DNA of 64,000 bases from Bacteroidetes bacterium RIFCSPLOWO2_12_FULL_37_12 (GTDB lineage: Bacteria > Bacteroidota > Bacteroidia > 2-12-FULL-37-12), in assembly GCA_001769655.1 (NCBI GenBank), contig MEPC01000042.1, positions 254,396 to 318,395 of the forward strand, read 5' to 3'. Shown here piece by piece: positions 17,255-25,572 of this stretch. The notes beneath the pieces are model-generated. The model worked only from the letters and a program-made list of their open reading frames with translations. It did not search any database and was not told the DNA's origin. Position 1 is the first letter of the stretch. Every line of letters starts with the position of its first letter. Both the position numbers and the translations under genes were made by a program.

Positions 17255-18346
17255 TCACTTCTGAAACTTCACAACCAAATTCGCAATTTCACTCGGAATG
17301 TAAGGTTTCAACTTCGATAGGTCAACGAAGGTTTGTGTGAAACTTGCATCGGGAATGGTGTCACCGGAGGCAATGTATCCATTTGGACTTTTAAAGTATC
17401 CCGGTTCTTTTGCTTCTTTCAGGTACGTGGCTATGGTGGCAGAATCCGCCCCAGGATATCTTGTTTTGATTTCACTTTCCAGCACTTTGTATATGGAATA
17501 TGCGCTGAATAAGCTACTGTTTGTATTGGTAGAGGAAGGAGGCAGTGCCACTTTCGCTACTCCCATGTTAATCGCATTATTCGCGTGTGCCACAAATGCC
17601 CAGTTTCTTCCGCCGGTATAGGTCGTGTCAATCAATATAATATCCGGATGATTGGAATTTCCATAAATATCAAGCACATCTCCTTTTTTTCCAACAAACA
17701 TTTTCAGCGTATTCATCGAAAAATTATCTTTTTTGGGAATTCCTGAAACCGATACAATCATTCTTTTTTCATAAACGGAATCACTTTCTGTATAGTCAAC
17801 CTGATAATGCACCGCTGTATCCATCGTTTCATTCCGGTTGAGATTTTTAGGACAAACCGTAGCAATACCCTTTACCGGATTTCTATCCCAGAAAATTTCA
17901 AGCGCCATACTGCTGTCGGCATCTTTCATCGTGAGTTTGAATTCCCACGTCTTACTATTCAACACAGCATTTTGAATTACTCTGACCGCCTTTACCCGCT
18001 GGTCATCGTTGCTCGTAAAGGTGAAAGACATCGCTTTATTTATATTGTGTTTGCGAATGGCTGACATGATTTTTTTTACAAAATCAGCCGCGCCTTCTCC
18101 AACATTGATAAAAACTCTTAAATGTTTATAGACCTCGCTCCCTTTTATTCCATCTCCCTGACTTTCTCCATAACGCGCCTGTAGCGTTGGGGAACTAATG
18201 GCATCGGGCACATCAATGGTCATGTTTTCCGGAACTACATTATCATCGGTTACTGGTGTGATTTCTTCATGTTCGTGTTTTTTGCAAGTAGTTAAGCTAA
18301 GTATTAAAACTGCTACAATTGCGGATAAAATGGCTGTCTTTTTCAT
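17255..18346 (-). CDS. Predicted lipoprotein of unknown function
   Basis: 363 residues from the ATG at 18346, chosen because it begins a clean lipoprotein signal (MKKTAILSAIVAVLILSLTTC). An upstream in-frame start at 18397 would add a poor extension. After the Cys comes a His/Glu patch (KKHEHEEITP), then a globular exported domain with strand-rich segments (KTWEFKLTMKDADSSMALEIFWDRNPVKG, FSMNTLKMFVGKKGDVLDIYGNSNHP). No catalytic motif was recognised. It is convergent with the FNR-type gene (5 bp apart) and divergent from the PLP enzyme. Probably anchored in the cell envelope. Confidence 0.65.
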   Translation of the reverse strand: MKKTAILSAIVAVLILSLTTCKKHEHEEITPVTDDNVVPENMTIDVPDAISSPTLQARYGESQGDGIKGSEVYKHLRVFINVGEGAADFVKKIMSAIRKHNINKAMSFTFTSNDDQRVKAVRVIQNAVLNSKTWEFKLTMKDADSSMALEIFWDRNPVKGIATVCPKNLNRNETMDTAVHYQVDYTESDSVYEKRMIVSVSGIPKKDNFSMNTLKMFVGKKGDVLDIYGNSNHPDIILIDTTYTGGRNWAFVAHANNAINMGVAKVALPPSSTNTNSSLFSAYSIYKVLESEIKTRYPGADSATIATYLKEAKEPGYFKSPNGYIASGDTIPDASFTQTFVDLSKLKPYIPSEIANLVVKFQK

Positions 18347-18516
18347 TTTTTGTTTTGTTTTAGATTTAAGGTTACTGTTGTAAAAATAAAAGCGCAATAT
18401 AACTACTTATTTCCGAAATAAAAAATGATTAATGTAATGTTGTTTTTGGAGAGTTTATTCATTGTTTTTTTATTTGTTTTCTAACGGGGTATATGTGAAA
18501 AATAAATATTTTTACG

Positions 18517-18524
18517 TACGTTTG
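18517..18524 (+). promoter_or_regulatory. Putative -7 box of the PLP-enzyme gene
   Basis: TACGTTTG fits TAnnTTTG and ends 13 bp before the ATG at 18538, implying a very short 5' leader without a Shine-Dalgarno. Confidence 0.4.
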
Positions 18525-18537
18525 ATAAAAAAATAAA

Positions 18538-19812
18538 ATGAAAAAACCCAAACCCTCCCCTCCTGCCGGAATCACCAACCCTGAAAGCTTAATGATGAGC
18601 TATGCTTATAATCCCGAATGGTCGGAAGGCGCTTTAAAATGTCCCATTTTTCAAACTTCCACTTTTGTATTCAAAAATGCGGAAGAAGGAAAAGCATTTT
18701 TTGAAATTGCCTACGGTTTACGAAAACAAGGGCGACATGAAAACCTCGGACTTATTTACAGCCGGTTAAATAATCCAGACCTTGAAATTCTTGAAAACCG
18801 TCTTTCTCTCTGGGACGGCGCAGAATCCTGTACTGTTTTTGAGAGCGGAATGGCGGCTATTGCAACCACGCTGATGACCTATCTGAAACCAGGAGATACC
18901 ATTTTACATAGTGATCCCTTATATGGTGGCACTGATTATTTTATCAAACACATCCTTACAGGATTGAACATTCAGGTCATTGGTTTTAATGCCGGTGCCA
19001 CTAAAAAAGAAATCCTGCAATTGGTTAAAAAATCCAACGGTAAAGGAAAAATAAAAATGCTTTATATTGAAACTCCTGCAAATCCTACGAATGTGATGGT
19101 GGATATCGGTATGTGTGCAGAAATAGCCGAGCAAATGTCAACATCCAACAATAAGGTAAAATTAGCAGTTGACAATACGTTCTTAGGTCCCTTGTGGCAA
19201 CATCCGCTTAAACATGGAGCCGATCTGGTAATCTATTCCGCTACAAAATTTATTGGCGGACATAGCGATGTCATTGCCGGCGCTTGCCTTGGCAAAAAAG
19301 AAGATATTCAACTTGTTCGTGCGGTGCGTACATTTTTTGGAACCATGGCGGGACCCTGGACCGGATGGTTACTGATGAGAAGTTTGGAAACATTAAAACT
19401 CAGAATGACCTGCCAGATGAAAAACGCCGTTCAGATTGCAGATTTTTTAGCATCGCACCCGAAAGTTGAAAAAGTATATTTCCCGGGAACTATTGACCCC
19501 CAAGACCCGCAATACGAAATTTATAAAAAACAATGCTTTTCACCCGGCTCCATGATTTCGTTTGACCTTCGCGGCGGTGAAAAAGAAGCATTTCAATTTC
19601 TGAATCATCTGAAACTTATTAAACTGGCGGTCTCACTTGGTGGAACTGAATCACTGGCTGAACATCCTGCCACTATGACCCATTCGGATATTGATAAAAA
19701 AACTCAAAAAAAATTCGGAATCACCGATAAAATGATCCGCTTATCGGTTGGGGTTGAAAATCCAAATGATATCATGGATGATTTGAAAACCGCATTGGGA
19801 ACAATACAATAG
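18538..19812 (+). CDS. Cys/Met-metabolism PLP-dependent enzyme (cystathionine gamma-synthase / methionine gamma-lyase family)
   Basis: 424 residues, slightly longer than typical 380-400. Family hallmarks are YSRLNNPDLEILENRLSLWDGAESCTVFESGMAAIATTL (PLP phosphate binding), the YGGT motif, VDNTFLGPLWQHPLKHGADLVIYSATKFIGGHSDVIAG with the Schiff-base Lys in SATKF, and a C-terminal SLGGTESLAEHPATMTH. Members interconvert sulfur amino acids or eliminate thiols; cystathionine synthase, lyase and methionine lyase cannot be separated here. Single-gene transcript with a promoter just upstream. Confidence 0.9.
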   Translation: MKKPKPSPPAGITNPESLMMSYAYNPEWSEGALKCPIFQTSTFVFKNAEEGKAFFEIAYGLRKQGRHENLGLIYSRLNNPDLEILENRLSLWDGAESCTVFESGMAAIATTLMTYLKPGDTILHSDPLYGGTDYFIKHILTGLNIQVIGFNAGATKKEILQLVKKSNGKGKIKMLYIETPANPTNVMVDIGMCAEIAEQMSTSNNKVKLAVDNTFLGPLWQHPLKHGADLVIYSATKFIGGHSDVIAGACLGKKEDIQLVRAVRTFFGTMAGPWTGWLLMRSLETLKLRMTCQMKNAVQIADFLASHPKVEKVYFPGTIDPQDPQYEIYKKQCFSPGSMISFDLRGGEKEAFQFLNHLKLIKLAVSLGGTESLAEHPATMTHSDIDKKTQKKFGITDKMIRLSVGVENPNDIMDDLKTALGTIQ

Positions 19813-19864
19813 GGCATTTCTAAAAATTCAGCCAAACGTCTCCCTGTTTTTTTCTACAAACCTA

Positions 19865-19894
19865 ATTTTTGTCACTACCATCGCTGACAAAAAT
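19865..19894. promoter_or_regulatory. Dyad operator candidate upstream of the molybdoenzyme cluster
   Basis: ATTTTTGTCA at 19865-19874 and TGACAAAAAT at 19885-19894 form a perfect 10 bp inverted repeat with a 10 bp spacer. Half-sites share TGACA with the FNR-like palindromes at 12189 and 12699. It lies about 54 bp before the start site predicted from TACTTTTG at 19920-19927. Confidence 0.5.
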
Positions 19895-19919
19895 CATTGA
19901 TATGTCTGCCACCTGTGAA

Positions 19920-19927
19920 TACTTTTG
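19920..19927 (+). promoter_or_regulatory. Putative -7 box of the molybdoenzyme operon
   Basis: TACTTTTG fits TAnnTTTG and lies 63 bp before the ATG at 19991. Confidence 0.45.
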
Positions 19928-19990
19928 ATGACTTAATTCATAATATCCGTCACATATTATTACTGATTCTTATCATATTCCTAAAAAATC

Positions 19991-21598
19991 ATGAGCAAAA
20001 AATTTTTCCTTCTGCTTATTGGGTTTAGCGCATATTTTCTTTTCGGTTCTTTTATCATTCAACCGAAATACTGGTTGAATAAAGAAGAAAATAAGAAATC
20101 AAACCCTACCGTTGAAACTGAAACATTATATAATACTTATTGCACTCCTTGCCACGGAAGTCAGGGGGATGGAGAAGGTGAGCTTGCTTATTTGCTGTAT
20201 CCAAAACCTCGTAATTTCACTAAAGGGATGTTCAAACTAAGAAGCACCCCAAGTGGTCAAATGCCATCGGATGATGATTTGTTTAAAACGATAAAAAACG
20301 GTATGGCAGGTACCGCCATGCCTTCTTTTACTTTTTTAAAAGAAGATGAAATTAAGTCGCTTGTGGATTTTGTAAAAAAACTATCTCAAAAATGCCCGCC
20401 AAATCAGCCCTGCGAAAATTATTTTACAGGCGCTGTCACCAACCCTGTGAAAGTACCCGAACCGTTAGCTTCTTCTGCTGAATTAGTAGAAAAAGGAAAA
20501 TCCGTTTATACTTCATTGGGATGTGATAAATGCCACGGTGAAAAAGGAATTGGCGACGGTCCATCGGCGCTCACTCTGAAAGACGGATGGGGATACCCGA
20601 TACCCGTCCGGGATTTTACGAGTGGTACGTATGTAGGAGGGGGTTCTCCCAAAGACCTGTACCTTCGCTTTATCACCGGAATGAGTGGCACTCCGATGCC
20701 TTCTTTTGAAAGCGCTATTAATGAAATGGCAGGAACTAATGATGCAGACAGGCAAAAATACATTTGGGGGCTTATTCATTATATTAAAAGTTTGGAAGTA
20801 AAAAATGCGAGCACACAAAATACAATTTCCCCTGAGAATAATATTATTGAATGTCAGAAATCATCTGCAATTACTGATACCGATAAACTTTTTGGCAATT
20901 CCAAAATCTGGAGTAATGCGAAGACGTATTCTATTCCGGTGAACCGTCTATGGCAAAAGACGAGCAACAATCAATTGCTCGTTTCTGTATCTGCCATTTA
21001 TGATGGGCAAAAAGTGGCGGTGAAAATGGTTTGGAATGACCCCGATAAAACTGATAATACTTACAGAATTCAGGAATTTCAGGACGGTTCCGCCGTTCAA
21101 TTTTCCTTGACAGATAAACCCGGTTTTCATGGAATGGGTAGTAAAGACAGTCCCGTTGATATCTGGTTCTGGCACTCCGACTGGCAGGCACGGATTGGGA
21201 AAGATAATAATCAACTGTACGCACATAGCTCTTATGCAGATGGACACACAACCGATTATCCTCAATCAATTCATCCAAATGCGCTTTCAACCGGAAGAGA
21301 TGCTGGTAATAATCTGTCGCAGGATATTAAATCAAGTCCGGTAGAAGCAGTATCTGCAAAAGGTCCCGGAACATTGAAATCAAAACCAACTATAAATCAA
21401 AATGTCACCGGCAAAGGCGTATGGGCGGAAAATAAATGGACTGTAGTGTTAATTAGAAATATGTCGGGCGGCAAAGAGGAAGTGCAAATCGCAAATGGAA
21501 AAGAAATACCTGTTGCGTTTGCAATATGGAATGGAAGCATGAATGACCGGAACGGACAGAAAATGGTATCAACGTGGTATAAATTGAAGGTGCGGTAA
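19991..21598 (+). CDS. Gamma-like subunit: two cytochrome c domains plus ethylbenzene-dehydrogenase-type heme b domain
   Basis: 535 residues with an N-terminal membrane anchor or signal (MSKKFFLLLIGFSAYFLFG). Two c-type heme sites follow, CTPCHG at about residue 52 and CDKCHG at about 178, each with downstream Met ligand candidates (GTAMPSF, GTPMPSF). From about 310 the sequence resembles the heme-b-binding gamma subunit of type II DMSO-reductase enzymes (LLVSVSAIYDGQKVAVKMVWNDPDKT...QEFQDGSAVQFSL...GMGSKDSPVDIWFWHSDWQ). Fused c-hemes with this domain occur in NxrC-like proteins. It would pass electrons between the Fe-S beta subunit and periplasmic carriers. It is the first gene of the cluster. 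Confidence 0.82.
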   Translation: MSKKFFLLLIGFSAYFLFGSFIIQPKYWLNKEENKKSNPTVETETLYNTYCTPCHGSQGDGEGELAYLLYPKPRNFTKGMFKLRSTPSGQMPSDDDLFKTIKNGMAGTAMPSFTFLKEDEIKSLVDFVKKLSQKCPPNQPCENYFTGAVTNPVKVPEPLASSAELVEKGKSVYTSLGCDKCHGEKGIGDGPSALTLKDGWGYPIPVRDFTSGTYVGGGSPKDLYLRFITGMSGTPMPSFESAINEMAGTNDADRQKYIWGLIHYIKSLEVKNASTQNTISPENNIIECQKSSAITDTDKLFGNSKIWSNAKTYSIPVNRLWQKTSNNQLLVSVSAIYDGQKVAVKMVWNDPDKTDNTYRIQEFQDGSAVQFSLTDKPGFHGMGSKDSPVDIWFWHSDWQARIGKDNNQLYAHSSYADGHTTDYPQSIHPNALSTGRDAGNNLSQDIKSSPVEAVSAKGPGTLKSKPTINQNVTGKGVWAENKWTVVLIRNMSGGKEEVQIANGKEIPVAFAIWNGSMNDRNGQKMVSTWYKLKVR

Positions 21599-21600
21599 CA

Positions 21601-21748
21601 TTGGTTATTGGGCATTGGTTTTTGGGCATTGGTCATTTGACATTTGACATTGTTCATTTGACATTGTTCATTGCTCAAACATCCAATATCCAACAAACAA
21701 CGAACAACAAACAACGAAGAACAAACAACAAAACAACGAACAACAACC
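21601..21748. repeat. Low-complexity repeated leader upstream of the molybdenum subunit
   Basis: Words such as GGCATTGG, CATTTGACATT and AACAACGAACAACAAACAAC are stuttered across the gap. The left half (TGTTC-rich) and right half (GAACA-rich) are partly complementary and could form a hairpin. It is translatable in the frame of the next gene but looks non-coding. Confidence 0.55.
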
Positions 21749-24700
21749 ATGGAAGAATCCTCAAAACAAAAAAACATCAGCCGGAAAAAATTTCTCACTC
21801 TCGGCTTAATCGGCGGTGGTGGCACTGTCATGATGCTGAGCGCTTTCAAAAACATGCACTTCCTCGGCACGCTGGATGACATAGAAAATCCCCTTGCTTT
21901 TTATCCGAGTCGTGATTGGGAAAAGGTTTACCGTAATCAATATGCGTGTGACAGCTCCTTCACTTTTATCTGTTCTCCCAATTGCACTCACGAATGTCGT
22001 ATGCGTGCCTTTGTCCGTAACGGGGTCATGATGCGTGCTGAACAAAACTACGACAATCATAAAATTTCAGATCCGCAGGGAAATAAATCAACGCATGCAT
22101 GGAATCCAAGAGGATGTTCAAATGGTTTTACTTTCCATAGAAGAGTGTATGGAAGTTATCGTCTTAAATATCCTATGGTAAGAAAAACATGGAAACAATG
22201 GGCAGATGATGGATTTCCTGAATTAACACCGGAAAATAAAGCTAAGTATAAATTTACAGCCCGTGCCACTGATACATTTGTTCGGTTAAGCTGGGACGAA
22301 GCACATACCTATCTGGCAAAGGGTTTAATAAACATAGCCACACGTTACAGCGGAGAAGAAGGAAAAAAATTGCTACTTGCCCAGGGTTATCCTGAAGAAA
22401 TGTTAACCCATTGGGATGGTGCGGGGACCCGGACAATTAAACTCAGAGGTGGAATGGGATTACTTGGTGTCATTGGAAAATATGGTGCATACCGTTTTTC
22501 CAATACCCTTTCCATCATGGATACTCACATACGCAAAGTGGATCACGAAAAAGCACACGGAGGTAGAATCTGGTCAAATTATACCTGGCATGGTGACCAG
22601 GCGCCAGGTCATCCCTTTGTTCACGGACTACAGGGTTCTGACTGCGATTTTAATGATTTACGCAATAGTAAATTACATATCGGTCTCGGTAAAAATTTAA
22701 TTGAAAACAAACGAGCCGATAATCATTTTATGACTGAAATTATGGAACGGGGAGGAAAAATTGTTGTCATCACACCGGAATACAGCCCTTCGGCTACTCG
22801 GGCAAATTACTGGCTCACCATACGGCCAAATACCGATGCCGCTTTGTTGCTGGGTGTCACAAAAATCATAATAGATAATAAATGGTATGATGAAAAATTT
22901 ATCAAAGAATTTACAGACATGCCCATTTTAATCAGAAAAGATAATTTGAAACGACTCAACGCTGAACAAGTTATAAAAGGATATAAAAGGGGTTTATCAA
23001 AAGAAGGCGCCAGTTTCAAAATTCATGGCTTGAAAGAAGAACAATATAAAATGATTGGGGATTATATGGTTTTTGATGAAAATACAAAAACGGTTCAGCC
23101 CATCACCCGTGATCAGGTTGGAACTTATTTAGCTAAACTAAATCCAAAAATTGACTGGGAAGGTAAAGTAAAATTAGCCGACGGAAAAGAAATTGAAGTA
23201 CTCACCATATTCACTGCCTATAAAAATATTCATTTGAAAGATTATTCATTAGAACAGGTAGTTGAAATTACGCATGCTCCCAAAGAGCTCATCCAACAAC
23301 TTGCTAAAGATATTGCAACCATGAAGCCCGTTGCCATTCACATTGGTGAGGGCATCAATCACTGGTTCCATGCAACCGAAGTTAATCGTGCCACTTATCT
23401 TCCGCTGATGCTTACCGGAAACATTGGAATTCCCGGAGCCGGAAGTCATACATGGGCAGGAAATTATAAAGCAGGTCTTTTCCATGGATCAGAAGAAACC
23501 GGTCCCGGATTTAAAGGATGGATTTCCGAAGATCCGTTTGAAGCTAACCTGAATCCTTTTGCAAAAGGAAAAGAAATACACGCACACGGATATACGCAGG
23601 ATGAAGAGCCCGCTTACTGGAATAGTGATGACAGACCACTCATGGTAAACACACCGAAATATGGAAAGAAAGTATTTACCGGAAAAACACACATGCCTAC
23701 TCCTACAAAAGCATTGTGGCACACGAACGTAAATCTTCTCAACAATGCCAAGTGGTGTTACGAGATGATTAAAAATGTAAATCCTAACATTGAAATGATA
23801 GTGTCACAGGATATTGAGATGACATCCACCTGCGAGTATGCTGACTTCGTTTTACCGGCAAACAGTTGGGTCGAGCAACAAACCTATGAGTTGACTGGTG
23901 CATGTTCCAACCCGTTCTTACAAATCTGGAAAGGCGGACTAAAACCGGTTTTTGATTCAAAGGACGATGTTAAAATCTGGGCAGATACCGCAAAAAAATT
24001 AGGAGAAATATATAACGACAAACGCTTTGAAGAATATTGGAAATTTGCACTGGAAGGTAAAACTGAAGTTTATATTGACCGTCTTCTCGATTCAAGCATT
24101 CCCACTCAAGGATATACAACTGCCGATATTATGGCAGGAAAATATGGTGAACCGGGTGCCGCTTTATTCCAATTCAGAACCTATCCGCGTAATCCATTTT
24201 TTGAACAGATTAAAGACAGTATTCCGTTTTTTACTCCTACCGGCCGTCTGCAATCATATAACGACGAACCCGAAGTAATTGAATACGGTGAGAATTTTAT
24301 TGTTCACAGAGAAGGACCGGAAGCAACTCCCTACCTTCCAAATGTAATTGTATCTGCAAATCCACTCATCCGTCCCGAAGATTATGGGATTTCTCGCGAA
24401 GCAATGACTCCGGAAGAAAGACAAGCAAGAAATATAAAACTTCCATGGTCTGAAGTCAAAAATACCAAAAATCCTCTATGGGAAAAAGGATTTCATTTTT
24501 ATTGCTTCACTCCGAAAACAAGACACGCAACTCATTCTTCATGGCAGGTAACCGATTGGCAATTTCTTCTCAACAATCCGTTTGGTGATCCATGGAGGAC
24601 TGACAAACGACAACCCGGTGTAGGAGAACATACAATATATATGAATCCAAAAGCTGCGCAGGATTTAGGAATTGAGGATGGGGATTATGTATATGTAGAT

Positions 24701-25210
24701 GCTGATCCACAAAACAGGCCTTACAAAGGATGGTCAGCCAGTGACCCGTTCTACAAAGTGGCACGATTGAAATTGCGTATGCGTTTTAATCCATCCTATC
24801 CTTATCATTGCATAATGATGAAACACGGAGCGTACATTGCCACTGAACGATCTGTAAAAGCACATGAAACAAGATCTGATGGAAGAGCATTATCAGAAGA
24901 TACAGGGTATCAGGCGAGTTTCCGTTATGGCTCACAGCAATCTCTCACTTTTGGCTGGTTGATGCCCATGCATCAATTGGATAGTTTATTTCATAAAGCA
25001 AAAGCAAAGGTCGGATTCATTTTCGGTGGTGAAGCAGACAATCATGCCGTCAATACGGTTCCAAAAGAAACATTGGTAAGAGTGACACTTGCAGAAAAAG
25101 GCGGATTGGAAGGGAAAGGCAGATTAGAAGTTGTAAACACCGGCTACACACCCGGCAACGAAAGTGAATATATGCAACGATATATAAACGGGGAATTGGT
25201 GACGGTTTGA
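21749..25210 (+). CDS. Type II DMSO-reductase-family molybdopterin catalytic subunit (NarG/NxrA-like)
   Basis: 1153 residues from the ATG at 21749, chosen because the longer frame begins in repetitive sequence. A Tat-like signal with a single Arg pair variant (ISRKKFLTLGLIGGGG) points to periplasmic export. The N-terminal Fe-S site reads CSPNCTHECRM then RGCSNG (C-x3-C-x3-C...C), with Cys where NarG has His. The putative Mo ligand is the Asp of FNDLRNSK at about residue 303, aligned with the NarG/type II Asp. ETGPGFKGW, SQDIEMTSTCEYADFVLPANSWVEQQTYELT and a C-terminal molydopterin-binding domain (GDYVYVDADPQNRPYKGW) complete the fold. The enzyme transfers oxygen atoms and electrons; nitrite oxidation, nitrate, chlorate or selenate reduction are all possible. 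It is linked to beta, gamma and chaperone genes. Confidence 0.88.
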   Translation: MEESSKQKNISRKKFLTLGLIGGGGTVMMLSAFKNMHFLGTLDDIENPLAFYPSRDWEKVYRNQYACDSSFTFICSPNCTHECRMRAFVRNGVMMRAEQNYDNHKISDPQGNKSTHAWNPRGCSNGFTFHRRVYGSYRLKYPMVRKTWKQWADDGFPELTPENKAKYKFTARATDTFVRLSWDEAHTYLAKGLINIATRYSGEEGKKLLLAQGYPEEMLTHWDGAGTRTIKLRGGMGLLGVIGKYGAYRFSNTLSIMDTHIRKVDHEKAHGGRIWSNYTWHGDQAPGHPFVHGLQGSDCDFNDLRNSKLHIGLGKNLIENKRADNHFMTEIMERGGKIVVITPEYSPSATRANYWLTIRPNTDAALLLGVTKIIIDNKWYDEKFIKEFTDMPILIRKDNLKRLNAEQVIKGYKRGLSKEGASFKIHGLKEEQYKMIGDYMVFDENTKTVQPITRDQVGTYLAKLNPKIDWEGKVKLADGKEIEVLTIFTAYKNIHLKDYSLEQVVEITHAPKELIQQLAKDIATMKPVAIHIGEGINHWFHATEVNRATYLPLMLTGNIGIPGAGSHTWAGNYKAGLFHGSEETGPGFKGWISEDPFEANLNPFAKGKEIHAHGYTQDEEPAYWNSDDRPLMVNTPKYGKKVFTGKTHMPTPTKALWHTNVNLLNNAKWCYEMIKNVNPNIEMIVSQDIEMTSTCEYADFVLPANSWVEQQTYELTGACSNPFLQIWKGGLKPVFDSKDDVKIWADTAKKLGEIYNDKRFEEYWKFALEGKTEVYIDRLLDSSIPTQGYTTADIMAGKYGEPGAALFQFRTYPRNPFFEQIKDSIPFFTPTGRLQSYNDEPEVIEYGENFIVHREGPEATPYLPNVIVSANPLIRPEDYGISREAMTPEERQARNIKLPWSEVKNTKNPLWEKGFHFYCFTPKTRHATHSSWQVTDWQFLLNNPFGDPWRTDKRQPGVGEHTIYMNPKAAQDLGIEDGDYVYVDADPQNRPYKGWSASDPFYKVARLKLRMRFNPSYPYHCIMMKHGAYIATERSVKAHETRSDGRALSEDTGYQASFRYGSQQSLTFGWLMPMHQLDSLFHKAKAKVGFIFGGEADNHAVNTVPKETLVRVTLAEKGGLEGKGRLEVVNTGYTPGNESEYMQRYINGELVTV

Positions 25211-25229
25211 TGTAACGGTCGCATTTATT

Positions 25230-25481
25230 ATGGCAGAAAAAAAATTTGAAGACGACGATCCCATGTTGCTCAATGCAGTAATCATGGAAGATGTTAACCC
25301 TGAAATACAGGTAAAAATAGTGATTGAAGAATTTATCATCAGCGGTTTCAGCAAAGATGAAATATTCTCACTTTTTACAAATCCATTTTATCGCGGGGCA
25401 AATTTATTATACAAGAAAGTCGGAAAAGAGAGGGTCGAGGAGATGATTAAAGAATGTTTTGGAAATTGGAAATTAGTATAA
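25230..25481 (+). CDS. Small unknown protein between alpha and beta subunit genes
   Basis: 83 residues, not recognised. It starts MAEKKFEDDDPMLLNAV and is predicted helical, acidic at the start and basic at the end (YKKVGKERVEEMIKECFGNWKLV), with no signal peptide and one Cys. It begins 19 bp after the catalytic subunit and precedes a hairpin and the beta subunit. The position suggests a cytosolic assembly factor, or a small subunit that rides on the Tat-exported complex. No function is claimed. Confidence 0.65.
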   Translation: MAEKKFEDDDPMLLNAVIMEDVNPEIQVKIVIEEFIISGFSKDEIFSLFTNPFYRGANLLYKKVGKERVEEMIKECFGNWKLV

Positions 25482-25492
25482 ACACACTTTCA

Positions 25493-25530
25493 CCCCTCTC
25501 CTTTTAGGAGAGGGGCTGGTGTGAAGTTTT
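25493..25530 (+). terminator. Intrinsic-terminator-like hairpin inside the molybdoenzyme operon
   Basis: CCCCTCTCC (25493-25501), a TTTTA loop and GGAGAGGGG (25507-25515) form a strong 9 bp GC-rich stem, followed within about 12 bp by a run of eight T. It separates the 83-aa gene from the beta subunit, so it could attenuate or end transcription within the operon. The same hairpin word is also a dispersed repeat in many Bacteroidota, so it may be an inserted repeat. Confidence 0.6.
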
Positions 25531-25572
25531 TTTAGAAATTAAAAATTATTAATAAATCTTAAATATAAAACA

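Noticed and set aside
20931..21290. Antisense ORF of 119 codons over the gamma-like subunit
   Set aside because: Arg/Ser/Cys-rich translation with no family resemblance, wholly inside a well-supported gene.
21671..21748. N-terminal extension of the molybdenum subunit (26 residues)
   Set aside because: It is translated from the stuttered AACAACGAACAAC tract. The Tat-like signal follows the ATG at 21749.
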